NCBI GenBank assembly: GCA_045654685.1
Contig: JAZONV010000071.1
Coordinates: 1 to 16,278, forward strand
Origin: RGIG1828 sp045654685
GTDB taxonomy: Bacteria; Bacillota; Clostridia; UMGS1810
Direction of reading: 5' to 3'
Length of the DNA stretch: 16,278 bases
Shown here: positions 1-9,268 of the stretch, piece by piece
Layout of the letters: every line of letters starts with the position of its first letter
How positions within the stretch are numbered: position 1 is the first letter of the stretch
Program-made: the position numbers and the translations under genes
Notes under the pieces: model-generated
What the model saw: only the letters and a program-made list of their open reading frames with translations
Told to the model about the DNA's origin: nothing
Databases searched by the model: none

Positions 1-1367
1 AGATTAAGAAGCTTTTCCTTATCGGTTGAGGTGATATTCTTAACAGGAATTCCTGTCCAGAGTTCAATAACAGATGCAATTTGCTCACTGGTGAGCTTTG
101 TGGACTTTTGCTTTGCTCTCATTGAGGAAAGCTCATCTTCCAGACGAAGCTTATCGCTTTTTAATCTTGCAATCTGTTCAAATGGAATATCATCTGTTTC
201 AGCCTCTAAATCTTCCAGCTTTTTATCTATTGATTTAACATCATTTTTAATCTTCACAACTGCCTTTGAGTATGGATTGTCAATATTAAGGCGTGATGCG
301 GCTTCGTCTATAACATCTATAGCTTTATCAGGGAAAAAGCGGTCATTAATATAACGGTCTGCAAGGCTTACAGCTTCAACAATGAGGCTGTCGTCTATGG
401 TTACATTATGATAAGCTTCGTAATAATCTTTGGTGCCCTTTATGATTTCAACTGTTTCTTCCTTTGAAGGTTCATCAATCATCACAGGCTGGAAGCGACG
501 CTCCAGGGCAGCATCTTTTTCGATAAACTTTCGGTATTCTTCGTGAGTTGTGGCACCGATAACCTGAATTTCACCTTTTGAAAGGGCAGGTTTCAGAATG
601 TTTGCCGCATTCATTGCGCCGTCTGCATCACCTGCTTTGACTATGGAGTGAATTTCATCTATTACAAGTATCACATTATCGTGCTTCGCTTCTTCAACAA
701 TATTTTTCAGTCTGCTTTCAAACTGACCTCTGTATTGTGTGCCGGCAACTATATTTGCCATGTCGAGAAGATATACCGATGCTCCGCTTAATTTTTCAGG
801 AACATTACCATCTGCAATTCTTTGGGCAACACCTTCTGCAATTGCAGTTTTACCAACACCGGGTGCGCCAAGAAGCACAGGGTTATTTTTTGCTCTGCGG
901 TTCAGTATCTGAATTGCACGTTCAATTTCTTTTTCTCTGCCGATTACTCTGTCAAGAAGAGATTGTTTTGCCTTTTCCGTAAGATTTGTCCCAAAATTGT
1001 TGAGACATTTTTTCTTTTTCTGCTCTTTCTTCATGGAATTTTTGGCTTTCTTATCATTAATCGGGATTTTTGCACCTGATTCTTCATCATTTCCATCAGA
1101 TTCGGGATCCATCAGATTTCCTGCACCGAAAATATCAGCAAAGGCATCGTGCATATCTCCGTTTTCAATCATATCGGTCATATTATCAACCATCTGTTTG
1201 AGTTCCTCGGGATCTATGGCAAACTGTTCTGCCAGCTGATTTATAGGTGTTATACCTGAATTTATGGCACAAGAAAGACAGTAGCCTTCATTGACTACCT
1301 TTTTTCCGTCTGATTTGCTTACAAAAACCACCGCCGGGTTTTTATTACATATGGAACACAGTTTCAT
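1..1367 (-). CDS. clpE: ClpE-like AAA+ unfoldase, N-terminal part (cut by window edge)
   Basis: An ATP-dependent Clp protease ATPase subunit that unfolds proteins for ClpP in the cytoplasm. 455 codons are visible; the C-terminal part, including the second AAA+ domain, lies outside the window. The start is ATG at 1367, preceded by AGAGGTGA. Residues 1-40 form a small zinc finger with C4-x2-C7 and C30-x2-C33, followed by an acidic/lysine-rich linker (about 60-120). The first AAA+ domain carries Walker A GAPGVGKT (167-174) and Walker B VILVIDE (232-238), then a TQYRGQFESR segment typical of the family. A coiled, charged middle segment follows (about residues 375-425 by position). The zinc finger replacing the Clp-N repeats is the mark of ClpE rather than ClpC or ClpB, although the exact subfamily depends on the missing half. 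It is separated from the upstream operon by a terminator and has its own promoter. Confidence 0.9.
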   Translation of the reverse strand, partial: MKLCSICNKNPAVVFVSKSDGKKVVNEGYCLSCAINSGITPINQLAEQFAIDPEELKQMVDNMTDMIENGDMHDAFADIFGAGNLMDPESDGNDEESGAKIPINDKKAKNSMKKEQKKKKCLNNFGTNLTEKAKQSLLDRVIGREKEIERAIQILNRRAKNNPVLLGAPGVGKTAIAEGVAQRIADGNVPEKLSGASVYLLDMANIVAGTQYRGQFESRLKNIVEEAKHDNVILVIDEIHSIVKAGDADGAMNAANILKPALSKGEIQVIGATTHEEYRKFIEKDAALERRFQPVMIDEPSKEETVEIIKGTKDYYEAYHNVTIDDSLIVEAVSLADRYINDRFFPDKAIDVIDEAASRLNIDNPYSKAVVKIKNDVKSIDKKLEDLEAETDDIPFEQIARLKSDKLRLEDELSSMRAKQKSTKLTSEQIASVIELWTGIPVKNITSTDKEKLLN

Positions 1368-1433
1368 TCCGTCACCTCTTTAACTACAACATTATATATA
1401 AATTAGTAAAAATTTATTCAGAGTATAATATAG

Positions 1434-1461
1434 AGTATACCATAAATATTATATATTTCAA
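1434..1461 (-). promoter_or_regulatory. Candidate sigma-A promoter of the clpE-like gene
   Basis: On the minus strand TTGAAA (1461-1456) is followed after 16 nt by TATACT (1439-1434). A second TATACT lies at 1427-1422, so the direct repeat TATACTC is present twice. The leader to ATG 1367 is about 60 nt. I see neither a CIRCE element (TTAGCACTC-N9-GAGTGCTAA) nor an evident CtsR heptad repeat, which are the usual heat-shock operators for clp genes. Confidence 0.5.
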
Positions 1462-1515
1462 GGTTTAAAGTTAACAATAATTCAAAGATAAAATCAATAT
1501 TTTTTACCCTTGCAT

Positions 1516-1565
1516 AAAAAGAGGCGGCTTTTGGTGCGGTGATTGCATCAAAAGTCGCCGATTTT
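1516..1565 (-). terminator. Intrinsic terminator of the SLH/lyase operon
   Basis: The inverted repeat GGCGGCTTTTG (1523-1533) and CAAAAGTCGCC (1549-1559) is extended inward by TGC/GCA. On the minus strand there is one A-C mismatch and the stem is followed by TCTTTTT; on the plus strand the same pair is a G-U wobble and the stem is followed by GATTTTT. It starts immediately after the stop codon at 1565, so it ends the minus-strand operon. It could also work in the opposite direction. Confidence 0.85.
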
Positions 1566-2899
1566 TAATTTATTGTCACGCTGTCCAGTTCATAAAAGTC
1601 TGCTATGGTTGTGAGATATGCGGTGATTCCAAAATCATCAGGATTATAATCTGACGGTATTTTCAAATCAAGTGTATGGCTTTGATTTTCAGCTGTCGCA
1701 GACTCGGTTACCTGAGACGTTTTGCTTATCATTCTTCCCCTTGAATCTGTAAGGGCGATAATGACAAGACCTCGTTTTTCATAACCTGTATGATTTTTTA
1801 TTATGACAGAAGCCTCCGCATCCTCTCCCGGAGAAACGGCCGATATTTCAAAAGACTCAATTCCATAGTCAGGAGCTGTTACATCAAACTCAAATACTCC
1901 TTCACCGAATATGCCTGCCCCAAAATATGTGAGAGCGTCATTGATTTCAAGGGAGCATTTTTCTCTGCCAAAAAATTCATTTTTGGGGATTATTGTGACT
2001 GCCTTTTTCCCTTCAAAGTCGAATTCAACATCAAAATCCTCATCAACATCATTCACTTTAAAGGTGATGTTATCTTTTGTTATCTCTCTCATTTCTTCTG
2101 AAAAGGAAAGTTTGATTTTTCCTCCCGAAATCGGGAAAGAATCCAGACCTTCTGTTTCAGAATCACCAAAAACGGTGTGAGCAGATACCGTATATGGATT
2201 TGCAGATGAGAAAAGTTTTATGTTGTCAAGATAAAACGTTGAATAGAAGTCAGGACTATAGTTCATAAATCTTGGCAAGTTGAAATATTTTGCATCATTT
2301 AATCCTTCAGGCAATGCCCTGTCTGAAAACACAGTATCATCATTCAGCAAAAAATCATAGGTTCCGCCTTTAAAGTCGAAAACAAATCTTACGTTATACC
2401 ATGTATCGGGAGAGAGTGTGTCATTTTCATAAACCGTTGGCCATATTCCGAGTTTTCCGTTTGTGTCAACAGTTACGCCCACAACTTCTTTGTTGTCATT
2501 TCCCTTAAGGAAAAACAGTCTGTTTATGAAAGGAAAACTTTCAAACTTTATGTCATATTCCAAAGTCAGATACATGTTTTTGCATTTCCCGTCAAGATGC
2601 TCTCCGGGGAAAACAATCTGCCAGGGATGGCCTGCAGAGCCTACAACAAAGGTTGAACCCTTGTATGTTATCTCTTCAGCCATGGTGGAAATTTTAAGAA
2701 TACCATCCTGAACACTCATTCCGTATCCGCCGGATGTGCTGTCATTAAAGTCATAATAGTCTGAGGGATTTATGGTATTATCTACAAAGTCAATGTCTGC
2801 AAATGTTCCGACAACCACCGGTACAGGGTCATCTGCGAAAACAGACATTCCCATCACAAGTGATGCTATAAGTACTATTGCTGTTATTATTCTTTTCAT
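1565..2899 (-). CDS. Secreted concanavalin/LamG-like protein with Ig-like C-terminal domains
   Basis: A 444-residue exported protein, probably a carbohydrate-binding accessory of the lyase encoded just upstream. Residues 1-22 form a signal peptide ending VFA before DD. Residues about 45-232 are a beta-rich region with LTLEYDIKFESF, GIWP, WYNVRFVFDFKGGTYDF and a closing FYLDNIKL, the pattern of LamG/concanavalin-like jelly rolls. Residues about 235-342 resemble a bacterial Ig-like (Big_5/SbsA-type) domain, with GGKIKLSFSEEM and a closing VFEFDVTAP. The last 100 residues look like another Ig/CARDB-type beta domain with VIIKNHTGYEKRGLVIIALTD. No SLH, sortase signal or catalytic motif is evident. 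It is the last gene of the operon: only 16 nt separate it from the preceding stop, and that TAG sits inside the GGAGAGGAGAG ribosome site used here. The fold assignment is by pattern only; substrate unknown. Confidence 0.75.
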   Translation of the reverse strand: MKRIITAIVLIASLVMGMSVFADDPVPVVVGTFADIDFVDNTINPSDYYDFNDSTSGGYGMSVQDGILKISTMAEEITYKGSTFVVGSAGHPWQIVFPGEHLDGKCKNMYLTLEYDIKFESFPFINRLFFLKGNDNKEVVGVTVDTNGKLGIWPTVYENDTLSPDTWYNVRFVFDFKGGTYDFLLNDDTVFSDRALPEGLNDAKYFNLPRFMNYSPDFYSTFYLDNIKLFSSANPYTVSAHTVFGDSETEGLDSFPISGGKIKLSFSEEMREITKDNITFKVNDVDEDFDVEFDFEGKKAVTIIPKNEFFGREKCSLEINDALTYFGAGIFGEGVFEFDVTAPDYGIESFEISAVSPGEDAEASVIIKNHTGYEKRGLVIIALTDSRGRMISKTSQVTESATAENQSHTLDLKIPSDYNPDDFGITAYLTTIADFYELDSVTIN

Positions 2900-2915
2900 T
2901 CCAATCTCTCCTCTC

Positions 2916-5900
2916 CTATTTTTTCAACGTTACAATTTCAATGATGGAATTCCATTTGTTGAGGGTGTTTCCATGACACATAAGTTTTATGAATCTTCCT
3001 TTGGCGTTTACATTGAATCCTTCAAGATCATCGGAAGTTCCGCTGCTCATGCCTGAAAATACCTGCGTATAATTTATGCCGTCTTCAGATATGAGAATTT
3101 CAAATTTGGTGGATCTTAATGTTCCTTCCAAAAATGCCATCATGAGTTTATCTATTTCATAAACTTCGCCATAGTCAATCACCATATACTCGCTTTCGCC
3201 ATCTGCAGACCAGCGGGTCTTCATATTGAAGTCAAATACATTTTCGGGAGCGTTGCCATCGTTTGATGATGCATAGAATGAAACAGGCTCTATAACCTTT
3301 TCGACGTTGAGTTTATCTTTGAAAACTTCAGGTGTTGATTTCACTTCGGATTTAAGAATTCTTGCCAGAGAATCATAAGAATATTTATATCCCAGAAGAT
3401 CTCCGTGGTCAAGAGGATTGATATATACAATTCCGTCATCACCAACAAAAGGTGCAGAGGTGAGTGTAATGTTTGTTCCGTTTTGGATTGCATTTGTGCT
3501 TCCCACCGTCACCTGCGTGCTGCTTTTTCCTTTTGTGAAAGTGAGAACATTTGCATTTTTATCAACTTTCACGCCTTCTCTTTCAAAATCCTTTTCGGAG
3601 ATGTATGGCTGACCATTCACAAGTTTTGTGGGAAGTACACTTCCGTCAAAACGTTTTGTGGTTTTGTTGTATATGTGGAAATCTCCAACTCTTAAGACTC
3701 TTTCATCTCTCGGATAATCAAATTTTGTTTCTTCACCGTTTTCCACGGGACTTACAGTATATTTTCCGGGAGCAAGTTTTGCATAAATTGCATTTTCTTC
3801 AGTATCAGATTCACAGATTATTTCAGTACCCTCACCTGATATTTTCCATTTGCCTTCCATAACATCTGTTATAAGGACTGACATTTTTTCATATCCGTTG
3901 TTTCTCACATCAAGAGTGAAACTTCCTGACACCTTTTCGCTTTTTGAGAAAAGTACGGTTCTATCCATCACAGTTACGCCTGTGAAGTTTGCAACATCTT
4001 CTTTTATCATTTCAAGTTCAGGAAGTGATTTTTCACTATCTGTCACATACATTGCATTGAGGAACAAGTCATTTGCCTTTGCACTCTTTGGAGAAATTTC
4101 AAGTCTCCATTGGCATTGTTCGTTGTCGGTGTCTCCAACATCGGGATTGTGATAGTTCACTCCGTCAACATAACTTTCATATCCTTCTCCGCCCACATTT
4201 TTGTAGGTCACATTTCCTGCTTCGGGAAGAAGTGTCTTTATGACAAGTTTTCCCGAATAGCCATAATCATCTCTTGAGGTGACTGTGGTGTTACCTGTGG
4301 TTTTGGGCTCGTTCATTGTCTGAAGATTCCATGTCTTTTTATAACTTTTGTCCGCTGATGTTACGTTATCATAACAAACAAATGCAAGAGGATAATCTGT
4401 GTTAAAGAGATTTATGGCAACCATGGATCTTGTATAGTCTGTCAATTTTCCCGAATATGCGTTTGTTATATCTGTTTTTAAATATGTGAATTCAGGGGTT
4501 TCCTTGTTCGGTCCAACCCATAATCCCTCTGTTTTTGCCTCATCGGGATGTGAATTGAATTCCTCTAAAGTTGTGGTGTTTTTCTCTATGTGCTGACCAC
4601 CGTCATTTGAGAATGAATCTTTTTTGAATGATGCAAAAAATTCTTCGCCGGGTTTATATACGGTCAGACAGTTTTTGGAAATGGTTCTTCTGTAGTAGTT
4701 ATAGTTATGTTCAGCACCCCAACCACCGTTAACACCTGAATATGTTCCGCCGTGACCTGCAAGTGTGCCTTTATAATAAATCTGGAAGTTACCGATATCA
4801 GAATGTTCATGGTCGTGGTCACCCACAAGTTTTTCCTGACCGTTCATAAACACAACCGCCGTGTCACTCTCTATACCTTCCTGCCATGATGTTCTCATAA
4901 AGACCGATGTGAGAGGATATGAGGTTACATGAGTGAGAGAAAGTTCCTCACCCTCATCATCGGGGTATGCATAATCCCCATTGGGGTCAAACAGGAGAAG
5001 AGTGAGAACACCATTGTCATAGAGTGATACACCTGCATCATATGACTTGGTTGACAAACTTCTGATATATTCTCCCTTAATATATTTATTGCCATAATAT
5101 GAGCCATAGAGCATCATGGGATATGCATTGAGACTATATGACGGACCATAGTTTTTGTTCCATGAAACAAAGGAATCTCCATCCTCGTGCCATGTTCCCT
5201 GGGGCAGTCTGTCATGAATCCATCTCATTGGAGTTTTGTCAAGTTTATCGGTGATTACGTTTTCATAACCCATACGGTCATAAACAATCTGGAAAAGTTG
5301 TTCCCATGCAACTCGTACCGGTCCGTAACTTGCACCTGCAGGGTGGTTCCCCGTTTCCATAAACATTGAGCGGGTTTCTACCATATTTTCAAATATCATT
5401 CCTGCTACAAGATTATACATTTCAGGGTCTTCATCATAGAACGCAATTCCTGATATGAGCTGGAAATAAAAGGCATCACCTTCGCCGCCGTGACCTGCAA
5501 AAATTTCTCTTGTGGTTGTGGGGTAGCCTATTTCCATAAGACTTGCAGTATATTTAGCATAGGAAATGAATGTTTTCTTATCTTCTTCCGTCATCACATC
5601 ATAGCACCAGTCATAGATAAGTGCTGCCGTTGCTATTGTATAGCCCATGCTTCTTGTGATGTCGCCCTCTGACGGATTCCATGAAAGGGTGTCATACACC
5701 TCTATCATGTATTTTACAGTATCTTTTGCATGCTCTGAATCAACCTCGCCCATAAGATACATATATGCTCTGCACTGCAAAGTGAAAAGATGACTCATGG
5801 AAAAGTTGCTTGCTGTTCCTTTTGAAGGAAGTGAAAAATTCATCTCGTTGAATGCTCTTTCCTTAACCTGATTGTACATTGTTACAAGAACAGGACTCTG

Positions 5901-6608
5901 AGCATTTTCTTTCAGCTTTGGAATCATGTCTTTTGTCACCAAAACCCTCGGATGAACATTTTCGGGAGGAGTAATTGGCGGAAGAGCATAGAGATTTGTA
6001 TCACCCGATACAACTGTCGGAACATCATCCTTGCCAACGGGAACAAATGATGAATTGCTTGTCAAAATAAATTTATCGACTTTAAATCCGTTGTCTCTGT
6101 ATTTTATGAAATATTGAAATGTTCCTTCATTGACTTTTCCCGAGAAAACTTTTACCCATACATAGTCAGAATTATGTTCAAACCATCTTCCTACATACTC
6201 TGTTGAAGAAGCCGTACACATTTCATAATAGGAGTGATTTGACGCATCTGTACATTTCACCCTCACCCAGAGAGAATAAAATCCTGCTTCGTCTCTTGGG
6301 ATATCTGCGCTGAAAACTATGGTGGGAGACGAAATGGTATTTGGGTCAGATGCAAAAGATGCACCAACAGCATTTAAGGAAAATCCGTTTGAAGCTGTTG
6401 CATCCTCAAAAAGTTCTGCATCTTTGCTGTGCTCCAACATCTCTGCCTCACGGATTAAACACCCATCCGAAACAGAGCTCCAGGATGATTTTGGAAGATT
6501 TATTGATTTATTTTCAACGGTATCATAATAATATATCTTTGAACCATCGGCATATGCAATACTTGAAAAAATGCATAAAACCAACAAAACACTTATAATT
6601 TTTTTCAA
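2916..6608 (-). CDS. Secreted heparinase II/III-like polysaccharide lyase, multidomain
   Basis: A large exported enzyme, probably cleaving an acidic polysaccharide by beta-elimination. I start it at TTG 6608 because AGAGAGGTGA lies 6 nt upstream and a clean signal peptide follows; the in-frame ATG at 6647 (13 codons longer, overlapping the previous stop as ATGA) lacks a ribosome site. Numbering from TTG (1,230 residues): signal peptide 1-20 ending AYA; a jelly-roll-like N-terminal domain about 45-185; an alpha-toroid region about 215-530 with HPRVLVTKD, MGYTIATAALIYDWCYD and GNHPAGASYG (420-429), where lyases of this fold carry their catalytic tyrosine; and the heparinase II/III beta-sandwich about 560-830 with the hallmark HDHEHSDIGNFQIYYKG (from 598). 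Then come extra beta domains, a copper-amine-oxidase-N-like segment about 980-1080, and a discoidin (F5/8C) module about 1105-1230 with FDFNMKTRWSADG. It lacks its own SLH, so anchoring may depend on its two SLH neighbours. Uronate lyase activity is inferred; substrate (pectin-like, alginate-like or glycosaminoglycan) cannot be told. Confidence 0.85.
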   Translation of the reverse strand: MKKIISVLLVLCIFSSIAYADGSKIYYYDTVENKSINLPKSSWSSVSDGCLIREAEMLEHSKDAELFEDATASNGFSLNAVGASFASDPNTISSPTIVFSADIPRDEAGFYSLWVRVKCTDASNHSYYEMCTASSTEYVGRWFEHNSDYVWVKVFSGKVNEGTFQYFIKYRDNGFKVDKFILTSNSSFVPVGKDDVPTVVSGDTNLYALPPITPPENVHPRVLVTKDMIPKLKENAQSPVLVTMYNQVKERAFNEMNFSLPSKGTASNFSMSHLFTLQCRAYMYLMGEVDSEHAKDTVKYMIEVYDTLSWNPSEGDITRSMGYTIATAALIYDWCYDVMTEEDKKTFISYAKYTASLMEIGYPTTTREIFAGHGGEGDAFYFQLISGIAFYDEDPEMYNLVAGMIFENMVETRSMFMETGNHPAGASYGPVRVAWEQLFQIVYDRMGYENVITDKLDKTPMRWIHDRLPQGTWHEDGDSFVSWNKNYGPSYSLNAYPMMLYGSYYGNKYIKGEYIRSLSTKSYDAGVSLYDNGVLTLLLFDPNGDYAYPDDEGEELSLTHVTSYPLTSVFMRTSWQEGIESDTAVVFMNGQEKLVGDHDHEHSDIGNFQIYYKGTLAGHGGTYSGVNGGWGAEHNYNYYRRTISKNCLTVYKPGEEFFASFKKDSFSNDGGQHIEKNTTTLEEFNSHPDEAKTEGLWVGPNKETPEFTYLKTDITNAYSGKLTDYTRSMVAINLFNTDYPLAFVCYDNVTSADKSYKKTWNLQTMNEPKTTGNTTVTSRDDYGYSGKLVIKTLLPEAGNVTYKNVGGEGYESYVDGVNYHNPDVGDTDNEQCQWRLEISPKSAKANDLFLNAMYVTDSEKSLPELEMIKEDVANFTGVTVMDRTVLFSKSEKVSGSFTLDVRNNGYEKMSVLITDVMEGKWKISGEGTEIICESDTEENAIYAKLAPGKYTVSPVENGEETKFDYPRDERVLRVGDFHIYNKTTKRFDGSVLPTKLVNGQPYISEKDFEREGVKVDKNANVLTFTKGKSSTQVTVGSTNAIQNGTNITLTSAPFVGDDGIVYINPLDHGDLLGYKYSYDSLARILKSEVKSTPEVFKDKLNVEKVIEPVSFYASSNDGNAPENVFDFNMKTRWSADGESEYMVIDYGEVYEIDKLMMAFLEGTLRSTKFEILISEDGINYTQVFSGMSSGTSDDLEGFNVNAKGRFIKLMCHGNTLNKWNSIIEIVTLKK

Positions 6609-6643
6609 TCCGTTCACCTCTCTACATTTTGTTTTTGTCCGAT

Positions 6644-9268
6644 TCATTTATATAACACAATGGCTTTCGGATCGCCTGATATGCAATATACATACACGGT
6701 CTCATCAATACCGGAACCTGCGGGATATGCCCAAAATTCCGATGCTGATGATTTTCTTATCTGTGATTTGCCCTGAACTTTTTCACATACATAGTAGTTG
6801 AAATTTGCGGACTTCACATAGGATTCTGTGAGGCTTGTGGAATTTCCGAAATCATCCTTTCCTGTTGCCTCTATTGTCATTCCGTTATCATCTGCCCAGA
6901 TGATTTTTCCGTATATTGATCTGTTTTGTGCAGAATAGGTTGTGTTGGAAGGGTTCTTAAAACTGTTTTCTATTTTCTTTTCGGATTTGTCATAAATGAG
7001 TGCAGGTGCTTCAATTTTACCGTATCCGTTGAGTTTAAAGCGGATTATGTCTCCACATTCGGGATATGTGTTTCCGGGTGCTATTTTCAGATTGTCACCT
7101 TCTGTGAAATATACTTTTTCAACACCATCCATAAATCCGGAAACCTTAACTCCTCCAACTCCATTTTCATCAACAGCATGTGTAACAGAATCTATAACAA
7201 AAACTCCAAGAGGATTGAAAAGTTCAGTTGCTCTGTCCACTTTCATAACAACAGCAGATGCAAAGGGACTTTCCTTTTCTGTGCCGAAGGCTTCAACAGT
7301 ATAACTCTTTCCGCCATAGAATGTGAAGATTGAATACATTTCTTCATTATCTCTGTAATCTTTAGTGGGAACAGAGAATATTTTTGTGGACTTATTAAGG
7401 AGAATCTGACCACCGAGACAGCTTGTAGTTCCTGCACGATATTCAAGACTTGCAGGCTCTCCAAAGCTGAAAAGTCCGTCAATTTTTCCTGCATCCGGAT
7501 CTATAAGCATCAAGGCATTCACATTTCCGTTTTCAGCTTTTTCAAACATTACAACCTGTTGAACTGCTCTGCCGTCTGTTATGCCGATATAGTCGGTTAC
7601 TGCCTTTGATGCATCAACTTTTACAGTTTCCTCACCATATGTTACAAAAACCTTTCTTTCAAGAGTGAGAATTTCAAAAAGTCCTGCTCCTGTGAAGATT
7701 TTCATCTGCACGTTGCTATCTTGGTCCATTCCCTTGCCAATCTTTGCATCAACAAGATATGCAAGTTGCATATATGAAAATTCGTAGGGTTCTATGCCTG
7801 CAACAAATCCGTGTTTATCAAACTTCAAATTGACAGCCATACCCACGTTTATATCTTTCATAGCTGAATTTTTATATAATGTATGTGATGATTCAAATAC
7901 ATTTCCATCAACTTCGAAAGTGTATAGGTTACCTGAAAATTCTATCTGATTTATCTTTCCTATGAAACTGTCTATGGAAACAACGATATTTCTTATCTTA
8001 CCATCCATTCCTCTTGAAACGCTTAAAATATCACCTTTTTTAATTTTTTCAGGAGAAACAGGCATACCTTCAACGTTTGTGAAAAGAACTTCCTTTCCGC
8101 CTTCGTATGATTTAAAGTTAATAACTTCACCGCTTCTTCCCACAAGGTGTATAACATCATCTGCTATAAAATCAACCTCATAGGTTTCATAGGCATCTAT
8201 GAACATGTAATCATATTTGCTGTCAGAGGTGTTTTCTATAAAAGTTACACCGCCGTCAAGTTCCTGATATTTCCATGGATTCATATATGTATCGGTGTAG
8301 GTTTGACATAATTCACCGTTATATATTATTTTTATGTTTTTGTCATATGGTTTCTTTTCTTCACGGATTTTATATAAGGTGTCATCATCATAGTCATAAT
8401 ATTCAACCCTGTTCAAATCGGAATCAAAGTATTTCACGGTATATATATTTCCGTCAACCGTATAATACACATCCCCACTAAAGCCAAGCTTGCTGATGAG
8501 ATTGTGGCATTTGGTGTCATATTTCATTTTTGTGCCGTCAAAAATTATTTCATCATATTCAAGAATCTGACTGTTTATGGTGTTTGTGCCGTATACAGCA
8601 TCAATTGTTCCCATCTTTCTGTATATGTTCATATATTCCGAAAGATAGTCTTTTTCATAATTGCTTATATATGTTTTTTCGTCGGGGTTATATGCTTTTC
8701 TTTCCATCAAAGGACAACCTATTGCATTTTTAAAGAAAGTTGCAACATTTTCTGTTGTTATATAGCTTGCGGGATACTTTGGTGAAACCCCTGAAATTCC
8801 GAGAACTGTAGCTGTTGCCATATATCCCGATGGATAACCGCCATAGCCTTCCGCCATAGCTTCATAGCCAAGAAATGACACCATGCATTTTGTTACCTGT
8901 TCATATGTCATATATCCGTCAGGATTAAAGTTTCCGTCTCCGGAACCAACCATAATTCCCAGTTTTGCAACAAGGTCTGCATATATAGCCTGATTGGCAG
9001 AAACATCCCTGAAAATTGCCGATTCTCCGAGAGGTTGAAGTTCTGTTCCATACATTATGACATTTGCAAAAATTTGCGCAAGTTCTATTCTTTTTATGGG
9101 AGATTTCGGGTCAAGATTATCGGGAATAATTCCAAGGTCTAAACAAAATTCATAATCACCCGAATAAGTTGTGATTGTTTCATCCGTGACATTCTCTGCC
9201 ATGGAAAAAGTTGCACTCAGAGAGAGAATAACAGATGCTATTAAAATTATTGATATGATTTTTTTCAT
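6644..9268 (-). CDS. Large S-layer homology (SLH) domain surface protein
   Basis: An 874-residue secreted protein probably held on the cell wall by N-terminal SLH repeats. The signal peptide is 1-24 (ending SMA). SLH-like repeats cover about 37-72, 86-134 (FRDVS, YADLVAKLGIMVGSGDGNFNPDGYMTYEQV) and 140-190 (MATATVLGISGV, YITTENVATFF). The TRAE-type wall-binding motifs are degenerate (KRIE, TYEQ, TTEN), so binding to a pyruvylated wall polymer is less certain than for the neighbouring SLH protein. The remaining 680 residues are a chain of beta-rich segments, each starting in a form such as MGTIDAVYG, FIGKINQI, AGKIDGLF or SIYGKIIWA; no enzyme motif is visible. Start ATG 9268 shares one base with the preceding TGA (TGATG), with AGGAGG 7 nt upstream, a sign of translational coupling. 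Its stop overlaps ATG 6647 in the next gene. Likely a scaffold or binding protein of the lyase module; function not known. Confidence 0.85.
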   Translation of the reverse strand: MKKIISIILIASVILSLSATFSMAENVTDETITTYSGDYEFCLDLGIIPDNLDPKSPIKRIELAQIFANVIMYGTELQPLGESAIFRDVSANQAIYADLVAKLGIMVGSGDGNFNPDGYMTYEQVTKCMVSFLGYEAMAEGYGGYPSGYMATATVLGISGVSPKYPASYITTENVATFFKNAIGCPLMERKAYNPDEKTYISNYEKDYLSEYMNIYRKMGTIDAVYGTNTINSQILEYDEIIFDGTKMKYDTKCHNLISKLGFSGDVYYTVDGNIYTVKYFDSDLNRVEYYDYDDDTLYKIREEKKPYDKNIKIIYNGELCQTYTDTYMNPWKYQELDGGVTFIENTSDSKYDYMFIDAYETYEVDFIADDVIHLVGRSGEVINFKSYEGGKEVLFTNVEGMPVSPEKIKKGDILSVSRGMDGKIRNIVVSIDSFIGKINQIEFSGNLYTFEVDGNVFESSHTLYKNSAMKDINVGMAVNLKFDKHGFVAGIEPYEFSYMQLAYLVDAKIGKGMDQDSNVQMKIFTGAGLFEILTLERKVFVTYGEETVKVDASKAVTDYIGITDGRAVQQVVMFEKAENGNVNALMLIDPDAGKIDGLFSFGEPASLEYRAGTTSCLGGQILLNKSTKIFSVPTKDYRDNEEMYSIFTFYGGKSYTVEAFGTEKESPFASAVVMKVDRATELFNPLGVFVIDSVTHAVDENGVGGVKVSGFMDGVEKVYFTEGDNLKIAPGNTYPECGDIIRFKLNGYGKIEAPALIYDKSEKKIENSFKNPSNTTYSAQNRSIYGKIIWADDNGMTIEATGKDDFGNSTSLTESYVKSANFNYYVCEKVQGKSQIRKSSASEFWAYPAGSGIDETVYVYCISGDPKAIVLYK

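Noticed and set aside
6926..7333. 135-codon plus-strand frame
   Set aside because: Antisense of the large SLH protein, Cys/Phe-rich, without ribosome site or motif.
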